This document shows, one piece after another, positions 1 through 5,040 of a stretch of 5,089 nt of DNA. The DNA comes from JAGVVZ01 sp964373165 (lineage in GTDB: Archaea > Aenigmatarchaeota > Aenigmatarchaeia > CG10238-14), in NCBI GenBank assembly GCA_964373165.1, contig CAYJTF010000049.1, positions 1 to 5,089 on the forward strand, in the 5' to 3' direction. The notes beneath the pieces are model-generated. The model ran no database searches. It saw only the letters and a program-made list of their open reading frames with translations, and was not told where the DNA came from. Position numbers and translations under genes: made by a program. How positions within the stretch are numbered: the first letter of the stretch is position 1; the number at the start of each line of letters is the position of its first letter.

Positions 1-153
1 TTTATTTTTGTTATAGGATTTTGGTCATCCAAGAAGAATGAAGGAATCATCCCAATTCAGTCAATGTTTAAATTGACCTTTGGAGTGAAGCATCTTCTGA
101 CTACACAATACTTCTTCATAGATTGTTCTTTGAGTTTGTGTGTAGTCATTTGA
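1..153 (+). CDS. Possible C-terminal tail of an unrecognised gene entering from the left
   Basis: The frame starting at base 1 stays open for 50 codons and closes with TGA at 151-153, while the other two forward frames and the reverse frames all close early. The predicted peptide is hydrophobic in parts (it ends SLSLCVVI) and I recognise no family in it. In DNA this AT-rich an open run of 50 codons can occur by chance, and its last codons are built from one arm of an inverted repeat, so it may not be coding. If real, the start and most of the protein lie outside the window. Confidence 0.22.
   Translation, partial: FIFVIGFWSSKKNEGIIPIQSMFKLTFGVKHLLTTQYFFIDCSLSLCVVI
98..148. repeat. Perfect 10-bp inverted repeat with a 31-base spacer
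   Basis: TGACTACACA at 98-107 is exactly mirrored by TGTGTAGTCA at 139-148. The spacer is long for a simple terminator hairpin, and no T-run follows immediately (the nearest is 191-197). A smaller hairpin, GTCAAT/ATTGAC around GTTTAA, lies just upstream at 60-77. Together they could be the 3' end of a structured transcript or a divided protein-binding site. Function is unknown. Confidence 0.5.
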
Positions 154-383
154 GTCAACTTTTATTCTGGATAATATAATTTATTATGAGTTTTTTTATT
201 TAAAATCCGTCTAAAAGTCTGTTAGAATGGGTTTAAAGAAATTTTCTATAACAGAGTTATTTATGGTCAATCCATTAAAAAAAGTTTTTTATCGGTTTAA
301 AAATGTTTTGATATTATGAAAAAATTTTTAATAGATACCAGTATTAACAGAAAAACAATTAAAAATAGGTACTATCCTATATA
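154..383. other. AT-rich intergenic stretch
   Basis: I see no credible gene here. It contains a run of seven T at 191-197, which could end transcription from the left because archaeal polymerases stop at T-runs, and an A-tract/T-tract pair at 276-291. Two tiny overlapping frames (263-319 and 316-384; 18 and 22 residues) are present but have nothing beyond an ATG to recommend them. No tRNA fold or C/D box pair was recognised. Confidence 0.5.
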
Positions 384-397
384 AAAAGATTTAAAAA
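384..397 (+). promoter_or_regulatory. Archaeal BRE/TATA promoter of the winged-helix gene
   Basis: A purine-rich BRE-like AAAAGA at 384-389 runs directly into TTTAAAAA at 390-397. The centre of the box is about 27 bp before the ATG at 421, so the expected transcription start falls at or within a base or two of the start codon. No Shine-Dalgarno site sits in the usual place. A second TATA-like element, TATATAAA at 378-385, could give a start about 15 bases further upstream. Confidence 0.6.
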
Positions 398-420
398 GGT
401 AACATTATATTCATAATATT

Positions 421-1347
421 ATGGAGTACATTATCCAGGAAACCAAAGGTGGAGATGTAGCCTTTAAGACTGTTTCTTTAGAGAATCCTACCGTTTTGTC
501 GTCTCTTTCGACCGAACTGGCAATGAAAGTAATCAAGCAGTTAGGCAACGGTCCTTCTTGTGCATTAGATATTGCAAGAATACTCAAAATACATGAGCAG
601 AAAGTATATTATCATGTCAGAAATTTGGAAAAGGCCGGTATAATAAAGCTGGTAGGAACGCAGGAAAGGGCTGGCGGAACAGCTAAGATGTATGGTTTAG
701 TGGCTCCTGTAATTTCTGTTAAACTACACGATGGCGAACAAATTTTATTAAACAGGGAAAGAAAAAACCCAAAGGAAATGAATTTTTTAGATCCCTTTAT
801 TAAAAATGGCAAGAGTAATTTCAAGATTATTGTTGGATTGCCTTATCCACATGGTAAATATGATGCTACCGCTAGAGACGATCCCTTTGCAATAGACCTT
901 GCATTTTTCTTAGGTAATATGGTTTCTGACTTTGACTTACCTATATATAGATTGGACACAGAAACCAAAGAAGAGGATTTGAAAGGCAATCTGATAGTTA
1001 TTGGCGGCTCCAAAGTTAATATGATCACAGAGAGGCTGAATGAGCATTTGCCCATATATTTCGATTCTAGTAAAGAATGGTCATTAGTCTCTAAGAACTC
1101 AAACAAGACATTCAAATATGATTATGATTGCTTGATAGTTAGAATGAAGAACCCCTTTAATCCAGAAGCTGAAGTGATAGTGATTGCAGGAAAAAGATCT
1201 GCTGGCACAATTTCTGGAGTTATTGCTTTTACACAACACTTGGGTGAATTGATTAAGAATTCTGAAAATAGTTATTTCTCACGAGTAGTTTCTGGTGTTG
1301 ACAGAAATGGAGATGGTGTTATTGATTCTATCAAGTTTTTGGAGTAA
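421..1347 (+). CDS. Winged-helix (ArsR-like) protein with S-layer-like C-terminal region and a calcium-loop motif
   Basis: The 308-residue protein has three parts. Residues about 28-95 form a winged helix-turn-helix: the recognition region runs through DIARILKIHEQKVYYHVRNLEKAG, here cut as residues 50-73, followed by a wing ending at KMYGL, as in ArsR-type archaeal regulators. Residues about 133-275 are an alpha/beta region with hydrophobic strands KIIVGLPYP, NLIVIGGSKVN and EVIVIAGKRSAG; these resemble the C-terminal region of archaeal S-layer-like proteins as I remember them. The protein ends with D294-R-N296-G-D298-G-V-I-D302, a dockerin or EF-hand-type calcium loop. There is no signal peptide or membrane segment, so it should be cytoplasmic, and a surface-layer role is unlikely. 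I infer a DNA-binding sensor that may control itself or the genes downstream. The start is set by the promoter spacing and an upstream in-frame stop at 400-402. The HTH call is firm; the C-terminal family call is tentative. Confidence 0.8.
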   Translation: MEYIIQETKGGDVAFKTVSLENPTVLSSLSTELAMKVIKQLGNGPSCALDIARILKIHEQKVYYHVRNLEKAGIIKLVGTQERAGGTAKMYGLVAPVISVKLHDGEQILLNRERKNPKEMNFLDPFIKNGKSNFKIIVGLPYPHGKYDATARDDPFAIDLAFFLGNMVSDFDLPIYRLDTETKEEDLKGNLIVIGGSKVNMITERLNEHLPIYFDSSKEWSLVSKNSNKTFKYDYDCLIVRMKNPFNPEAEVIVIAGKRSAGTISGVIAFTQHLGELIKNSENSYFSRVVSGVDRNGDGVIDSIKFLE

Positions 1348-1348
1348 T

Positions 1349-1356
1349 GTTTAAAT
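1349..1356 (+). promoter_or_regulatory. Possible TATA box ahead of the tandem PRTase-like gene
   Basis: GTTTAAAT lies directly after the stop codon of the preceding gene. Transcription would start near 1379, leaving a leader of about 17 bases that contains AAGGG at 1382-1386, a weak Shine-Dalgarno-like site nine bases before the ATG. Read-through from the gene upstream is equally possible, since the gap is only 48 bp. Confidence 0.35.
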
Positions 1357-1395
1357 CCTTTAACTATCAAATCGGAATGACAAGGGTTATATAAA

Positions 1396-2643
1396 ATGGG
1401 ACAATATAATAATGCAACCAATACAACAGTTTTGAAATATACGGATTTGGAGACAACTGTTGATCCACATGTAAAACCATTCCCTTGGGAGTTTACTATA
1501 GATAATGCAGCTAAGCGTTTGGCTAGTGGACTTGAAATAAGGAGACGGGAATTAGGTTATCCTCGCAAAAATTCAAGTCCAGCAGTTCAGTATTATCTAA
1601 TAGGTGTTGGATATCAGGGCGATAAGATAGCTGGACTTGTTGCCCGTTATTTGAAACAAATAATGCAAGGCGGAAGAGGAAAAAACGAAGTAGTGTATTT
1701 GGGTGCATGTTTTCCTAAAAGACAAACCTATATATCATTACCTCGAAGATCAGAGATGGGAAATAATCCTATTTTTGTGGTAATAGATGATAATTATAGA
1801 CCCGGATCTGCTTTAGTAACTAATGGTAAAAGAAATACATCAAGGTCAGAATCTGGGTTGCAATTAGCTTATGATTGGATGAGTAGTAGAGTATCCGAGT
1901 TAAAAATAGGAGATGTGCCTAAGTTGATGTTGTCTGTGGTTGGTGGTGGGTATATTGAAACAGAAGGGGGGGTCGGTGAACCATCCTTATATCACGTAAC
2001 ACTAGCTACGCCACCAGATATGGTACCCATGTTTAATTATATATGGGAAAAACACACAGAAGGATATCCAATAAATAGATTTCGAAGAGATGATTTTCAT
2101 CTTAATTCTCCGATTATTTTTGCTTATGGTCTTAGTGGTAGTTATTGGGGAACGAAATTAGCTAAAGATTTATTACGAAGGAAAAGGAAGGAAGGCAAGG
2201 GAACAACTCTTTTGGGCAATGCTATAATTGTTTCTTTAGATTTGATGCCTTTACGAGGATATGATTCAGCAGTTCCAGTAGTAATGGGAATAGGATATGT
2301 GGATGAAAGAATTCAAAAAAAATATGGCGACGCTCTTGAAGGATTTCTTGGAGGAAGTGTCTTAGGTTATGATGACATTTTAAGACATCCCTTGAATTTA
2401 GATACAGTTAGAAAGTGGCCTTCATTACAGCATGGAAAACCATTAGGGTTTGATGATGTTATGGTTAGTGGTGGCACAATGGCAAGCGGTTATAAAAGTT
2501 TATCTGTAGGAGATATCGAATTTCAACCAGCAATTATATGTAGATTCGACGGATTTGAGCCTTTTAAAGGAAGTACAGATGAAATTGCCTTTTTGAATAC
2601 TGTACTTGCAGCTATAACAATAACTAAAAATAACACAAGATAA
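1396..2643 (+). CDS. Unrecognised 415-residue protein with two phosphoribosyltransferase-like halves
   Basis: I do not recognise the family as a whole. Two halves share a layout. In the first, a strand and turn YYLIGVGYQGDKIAG (residues 66-80) lead to a helix, then a strand ending in D131-D132-N-Y-R-P-G137-S. In the second, IIFAYGLSGSYWGTKLAK (240-257) leads to a helix, a strand IIVSLD, and finally D353-D354-V-M-V-S-G359-G360-T361. The second motif closely fits the PRPP-binding loop of type I phosphoribosyltransferases (acidic pair, four residues, G-x-T); the first is a looser match. After the second motif, AIICRFDGFE resembles the strand that follows this loop in orotate PRTase relatives. 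The inferred role is transfer to or from a phosphoribosyl group, or a regulatory relative that only binds a nucleotide. No membrane segment or signal peptide is visible. The start follows an in-frame stop at 1378-1380, and the next in-frame ATG is far inside the protein. That it is a real gene is sure; the domain call is moderate. Confidence 0.75.
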   Translation: MGQYNNATNTTVLKYTDLETTVDPHVKPFPWEFTIDNAAKRLASGLEIRRRELGYPRKNSSPAVQYYLIGVGYQGDKIAGLVARYLKQIMQGGRGKNEVVYLGACFPKRQTYISLPRRSEMGNNPIFVVIDDNYRPGSALVTNGKRNTSRSESGLQLAYDWMSSRVSELKIGDVPKLMLSVVGGGYIETEGGVGEPSLYHVTLATPPDMVPMFNYIWEKHTEGYPINRFRRDDFHLNSPIIFAYGLSGSYWGTKLAKDLLRRKRKEGKGTTLLGNAIIVSLDLMPLRGYDSAVPVVMGIGYVDERIQKKYGDALEGFLGGSVLGYDDILRHPLNLDTVRKWPSLQHGKPLGFDDVMVSGGTMASGYKSLSVGDIEFQPAIICRFDGFEPFKGSTDEIAFLNTVLAAITITKNNTR

Positions 2644-2695
2644 CGTTACAGAAAAATTAATTACAAAAACAAGAAACCATAAGTTGACAGAAAAT

Positions 2696-2713
2696 TGCAA
2701 ACCTTAGTTTGCA
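2696..2713. repeat. Perfect 7-bp hairpin just upstream of the kinase promoter
   Basis: TGCAAAC (2696-2702) and GTTTGCA (2707-2713) pair around the loop CTTA. The dyad ends ten bases before the TATA box at 2724, where an activator or repressor of the kinase gene could bind. It also lies 52 bases past the previous stop codon, and a run of seven T follows at 2733-2739, so it could instead belong to the 3' end of the preceding transcript. The two readings cannot be separated from sequence alone. Confidence 0.5.
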
Positions 2714-2723
2714 GAAGATATCA

Positions 2724-2731
2724 TTATTTAA
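2724..2731 (+). promoter_or_regulatory. TATA box of the kinase gene
   Basis: TTATTTAA is centred about 28 bp before the ATG at 2756, with purine-rich AGAAGA further upstream as a possible BRE. The predicted transcription start coincides with the start codon, and no Shine-Dalgarno site is present, so the message is probably leaderless. The same octamer precedes the next gene at nearly the same distance. Confidence 0.6.
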
Positions 2732-2732
2732 G

Positions 2733-2739
2733 TTTTTTT
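2733..2739 (+). terminator. T-run that could end the preceding transcript
   Basis: Seven consecutive T bases lie 90 bases past the stop of the tandem PRTase-like gene. Archaeal RNA polymerase can terminate at such runs without a hairpin. The run overlaps the core promoter spacer of the next gene, so its role as a terminator is only suggested. Confidence 0.3.
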
Positions 2740-2755
2740 CTATTAAATAAAGTGA

Positions 2756-3289
2756 ATGCAAATAAAATCTAACATAGCATTAATAGGATTCTGGGCTACG
2801 GGGAAAACCATACTGGGTAGAGAACTATCAAAAAAATTAAACACGGATTTTATTGATATTGACAAAATTATTGAAGAAAAAACTAAAAAATCTATTTTTG
2901 AAATATTTAGAAAATTGGGTGAAAAAAAATTTAGAGATATGGAAACGGTAGAAATAAGAAAAATATCTTCTGTTAAAAACAGTGTTATTTCATGTGGTGC
3001 TGGTGTTATATTGAGAGATGTTAATATGAAAATATTGAAAAAAAATTCTATCATAGTTTGGCTTGATACCAAAGATAAAATAATATTTGAGAGAATAAAA
3101 AAAGACAACAATTTTAGGATTTTTGAACCAGGTGAGCTGAAAGTGAATAAAATAAGAAAATTCTTGAAGATAAGGATTCCTTTATATGAAAAATATTGTG
3201 ATTTTAAAATCGACACTTATAACAAAACGGCCAATGAATGTGTTTATGAAATAATAGAGAAAATCAAAAATAGAAAATTCACTGTATAA
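2756..3289 (+). CDS. Shikimate-kinase-like P-loop kinase (AroK/AroL fold)
   Basis: The 177-residue protein has the length and motif order of AroK-type kinases, which phosphorylate a small hydroxyl substrate with ATP. Walker A is G11-F-W-A-T-G-K17-T18. FIDID (D34 and D36) matches the Mg/shikimate-binding DxD, and FRDME carries R60, the usual substrate arginine. SCGAGVI (residues 79-85) replaces the family's triple-glycine turn. R121 in NNFRIFE fits the lid arginine, and R140 in IRIPLYEKYCDF fits the late substrate or nucleotide arginine. Most shikimate-binding residues therefore seem kept, so shikimate kinase activity is possible; the altered glycine turn and the neighbours also allow another small substrate. 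Archaea usually use a GHMP-family shikimate kinase, so an AroK-type enzyme here hints at transfer or another role. The gene is very rich in Lys and Ile with AAA and ATA codons, more AT-rich by eye than the two genes before it. The start places the P-loop at the usual distance from the N-terminus. Confidence 0.85.
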   Translation: MQIKSNIALIGFWATGKTILGRELSKKLNTDFIDIDKIIEEKTKKSIFEIFRKLGEKKFRDMETVEIRKISSVKNSVISCGAGVILRDVNMKILKKNSIIVWLDTKDKIIFERIKKDNNFRIFEPGELKVNKIRKFLKIRIPLYEKYCDFKIDTYNKTANECVYEIIEKIKNRKFTV

Positions 3290-3294
3290 TACTA

Positions 3295-3302
3295 TTATTT
3301 AA
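3295..3302 (+). promoter_or_regulatory. TATA box of the nucleotidyltransferase gene
   Basis: TTATTTAA, identical to the octamer ahead of the kinase gene, begins six bases after the kinase stop codon and is centred about 27 bp before the ATG at 3325. The predicted start of transcription is the A of the ATG and no Shine-Dalgarno site is seen, so this gene probably makes its own leaderless mRNA even though only 35 bp separate it from the kinase. Confidence 0.6.
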
Positions 3303-3324
3303 ACTCTACTAAAAAAATATTATT

Positions 3325-3930
3325 ATGGCATTGCTTCCAAAATATGGTCTTGCTTATGGGAAGTTCCAACCATTTCATTTGGGTCATCTAGATTATATAA
3401 AGACCACTGCAAAAAACTGTAAGAAGTTGCTTATAGGAATCGGATATCCGGAGCCAATAGAAAATTATCCACCGGATCCAGATAAACCAGAAAATACGTC
3501 ACCACTGAGTAATCCGTTTAATTTTTTTGAAAGGCTTTTAATGATCACGAATTCTTTATTAGATGAAAATATAAATCCGAGAAATTTTTTGATAATACCG
3601 TTACCACCATTTTATCTTAAACCAAAAGAAATTCATGATTATCTGCCCAAGAATACTGTGATATTTTATGGGTTAATATCTGATTGGGAAAAAATTAAGT
3701 TAAATAGAGCAGTTAATAATGGATTCAAAGTAGAGTCTTTTGTTTTAAAAGAAAGACCACTTATTAATGCGACAGAAATTAGGAGAAGAATAATAAACAA
3801 TGAAAATTGGGAAGAACTTGTACCTAAAGCAGTTGTTAAAATTATAAAAGAAATTAACGGTGTTGAAAGAATAAAAGAGCTAAACAAAAAACATAATGAA
3901 AATAAAGAATCCTTTAATGTCAATATGTAA
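3325..3930 (+). CDS. NadM-like nucleotidyltransferase (NMN adenylyltransferase/cytidylyltransferase superfamily)
   Basis: The 201-residue protein belongs to the HxGH nucleotidyltransferase superfamily, which joins a nucleotide to a phosphorylated partner. The N-terminus YGKFQPFHLGH holds H18-L-G-H21, the ATP-binding signature. NPFNFFERLLMI (63-74) matches the NPFTxxER segment of archaeal NadM, LIIPLPPF (89-96) its next strand, and NATEIRRRI (148-156) the C-terminal ISSTxIR-type nucleotide-binding motif, followed by NWEELVP and INGVERI as in NadM. It differs from ordinary NadM by a proline-rich insert, PEPIENYPPDPDKPENTSP (residues 42-60), before NPF, and by a charged Lys/Asn-rich tail. A comparable insert occurs, as I recall, in a bacterial NMN-adenylyltransferase-like subfamily, so the substrate may not be NMN. 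It should be cytoplasmic. Its 3' end overlaps the convergent phosphatase gene. The fold is certain; the substrate is not. Confidence 0.88.
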   Translation: MALLPKYGLAYGKFQPFHLGHLDYIKTTAKNCKKLLIGIGYPEPIENYPPDPDKPENTSPLSNPFNFFERLLMITNSLLDENINPRNFLIIPLPPFYLKPKEIHDYLPKNTVIFYGLISDWEKIKLNRAVNNGFKVESFVLKERPLINATEIRRRIINNENWEELVPKAVVKIIKEINGVERIKELNKKHNENKESFNVNM

Positions 3931-4738
3931 GAAGTTTTGGTGACATATAGCCTGACATCAACAACATTTCAAGGCTTTGTTTTTTAGAATCCCACTCAAG
4001 TACATATGATCCGCAATTAGGAATGTTTAATCTTCTACTAACAAGAGCTAATTCAAGGCTTAATCTGTACCTATCTTTTATCTCTGCTATTGATTTTCCT
4101 TTTTGTAGTTCATCTACAGCAACTGAGGTATCATCTACAGCATTAAAAATACCTTGATATGTTATTATTGTACTTAGAGGCCATTTATGACTAACGAACA
4201 ATACAATAGGTGGTAAGTCTCCGTTCAGTAATTTTCTTAAAAATCTATTACTTCTCACTGCAACATCGGCTAGTGACTCGCCACCCGATGAATACAAAGT
4301 AGCATCAACCACTTTACCTTTATACATTTCATCAAGATTTATTAGTGATCCGGGTGTACGAAATAGTGGTGAAAATCTGCGAATAATTTCCAAATTTCTG
4401 TCTATATATACATCTTTTTTATTTTTTCCAGACCACGTACTATAATCGATTTCCGATAGTTCTTTTGCTTCTGAAACATTTTCTAACGGTATCCCCATAT
4501 TACTACATAATTCAATAGAAGTTTGCAGAGCCCTTTTTACAGGAGAAGAATATACAATTGCTGACCCCCATTCATGAGATACTCCTTGAAGATATACTGA
4601 AAGAGCGTCTATTTGTTGTTTTCCAGTATTGGTTATAGATGCATCAGAAAAGAATGACACACCCCTCATTAGATGCGAATATTTAAGCTCATTATTTTCA
4701 GATAACGCGTGTCTGATTAAAATTACTGTAGTTTTCAT
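3920..4738 (-). CDS. Histidine phosphatase superfamily protein (phosphoglycerate mutase-like)
   Basis: The 272-residue protein removes or transfers phosphate through a phosphohistidine. LIRHALSEN puts the catalytic R9-H10 at the N-terminus. SSPVKRALQT (64-73) supplies the phosphate-binding R69. SEIDYSTWSG (95-104) holds the acidic residue E96. GGESLADVAVR (152-162) and VSHKWPL with the second histidine H184 complete the pocket. IPNCGSYVLEWD (239-250) is the usual late strand. It is longer than simple members (about 200 residues) because of extra sequence at roughly 105-150 and 200-232, which may form a substrate lid. The catalytic residues are intact, so it should be active, probably on a small phosphorylated metabolite in the cytoplasm; a glycolytic mutase role is less likely given the inserts and neighbours. 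The start is fixed by the first strand beginning at residue 3. It converges on the nucleotidyltransferase gene with an 11-bp overlap. Confidence 0.9.
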   Translation of the reverse strand: MKTTVILIRHALSENNELKYSHLMRGVSFFSDASITNTGKQQIDALSVYLQGVSHEWGSAIVYSSPVKRALQTSIELCSNMGIPLENVSEAKELSEIDYSTWSGKNKKDVYIDRNLEIIRRFSPLFRTPGSLINLDEMYKGKVVDATLYSSGGESLADVAVRSNRFLRKLLNGDLPPIVLFVSHKWPLSTIITYQGIFNAVDDTSVAVDELQKGKSIAEIKDRYRLSLELALVSRRLNIPNCGSYVLEWDSKKQSLEMLLMSGYMSPKLLTY

Positions 4739-4760
4739 TTAAAATCGATATAAAATGAAC

Positions 4761-4768
4761 TATTAATT
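4761..4768 (-). promoter_or_regulatory. Likely TATA box of the phosphatase gene
   Basis: Read on the minus strand this is AATTAATA, preceded by BRE-like ATAAAG. Its centre lies about 27 bp before the ATG at 4738, the same spacing seen for the + strand genes. TTATAT closer to the ATG is too near to direct a start upstream of it. The match to the TATA consensus is weaker than at the other promoters. Confidence 0.4.
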
Positions 4769-4821
4769 CTTTATTATTACTAAAAAATCGTTGGTTTAAC
4801 TTAGATATCTATAATTATCTA

Positions 4822-4980
4822 TTATAAGTTTTGAGCTAAGTATATTATTAATACAACTACACCCAATCCTGCCAGAATGGAAGTTGCAGCAATTTTACGG
4901 TCCGAATAACTACCCTTTAATATGTTTTCTAAATAATAGTCCTTTTTCATAAGCAACTTCTTCCATTCCATCGAATTCAT
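4822..4980 (-). CDS. Small single-pass membrane protein, 52 residues
   Basis: The minus strand reads MNSMEWKKLLMKK at the start, then a polar stretch to DRK, then a hydrophobic segment from about residue 30 to 49 (AATSILAGLGVVVLIIYLAQ) ending only two residues from the stop. This is the layout of a tail-anchored or small N-in membrane protein. I recognise no family. Either the first ATG or the one at 4971 could be the start; a TATA-like TTTTATAT (plus strand 4996-5003) is well placed for the second, giving 49 residues. It lies 83 bp upstream of the phosphatase gene on the same strand. Another frame overlaps its N-terminal half, and a frameshift joining the two is possible. The clean hydrophobic helix is the main support. 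Confidence 0.5.
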   Translation of the reverse strand: MNSMEWKKLLMKKDYYLENILKGSYSDRKIAATSILAGLGVVVLIIYLAQNL

Positions 4981-5008
4981 CTATTTGACGCAAACTTTTA
5001 TATGTCAT
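4910..5008 (-). CDS. Tiny 32-residue frame overlapping the membrane-protein gene
   Basis: The minus strand from 5008 encodes MTYKSLRQIDEFDGMEEVA and a basic end, HIKG, before TAG at 4912-4910. A strong TATA box at 5033-5040 is spaced correctly for a leaderless message starting at this ATG. The peptide looks protein-like in charge pattern but matches nothing I know. It is in a different frame from the 52-residue membrane protein and overlaps it by 71 bp. It could be a separate peptide, the true N-terminus of the membrane protein separated by a frameshift, or chance. Confidence 0.25.
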   Translation of the reverse strand: MTYKSLRQIDEFDGMEEVAYEKGLLFRKHIKG

Positions 5009-5032
5009 ATACTTCGCTTTTATTGGTAATAT

Positions 5033-5040
5033 CTTATATA
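5033..5040 (-). promoter_or_regulatory. TATA box ahead of the small minus-strand frames
   Basis: The minus strand reads TATATAAG, a good archaeal TATA box. Its centre is about 28 bp from the ATG at 5008, so transcription would begin close to that codon and continue through the small membrane-protein frame, possibly into the phosphatase gene. Confidence 0.45.

Noticed and set aside
276..291. A-tract followed by T-tract that could pair
   Set aside because: Only A-T pairs and a two-base loop; not a credible stem or terminator.
263..384. Two tiny overlapping frames (18 and 22 residues) linked by ATGA
   Set aside because: Too short, built of AT-rich codons expected by chance, with no Shine-Dalgarno site and no recognisable peptide.
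612..1115. Minus-strand open frames opposite the winged-helix gene
   Set aside because: Low-complexity translations with no motif, opposite a gene with a clear HTH domain.
2743..3216. 157-residue minus-strand open frame
   Set aside because: It lies opposite the kinase gene, which has clear family motifs; its Phe/Leu/Ser-rich composition is the usual shadow of Lys-rich codons.
3666..3923. 85-residue minus-strand hydrophobic frame resembling a membrane protein
   Set aside because: It mirrors the 3' part of the NadM-like gene, whose nucleotide-binding motif lies in that stretch.
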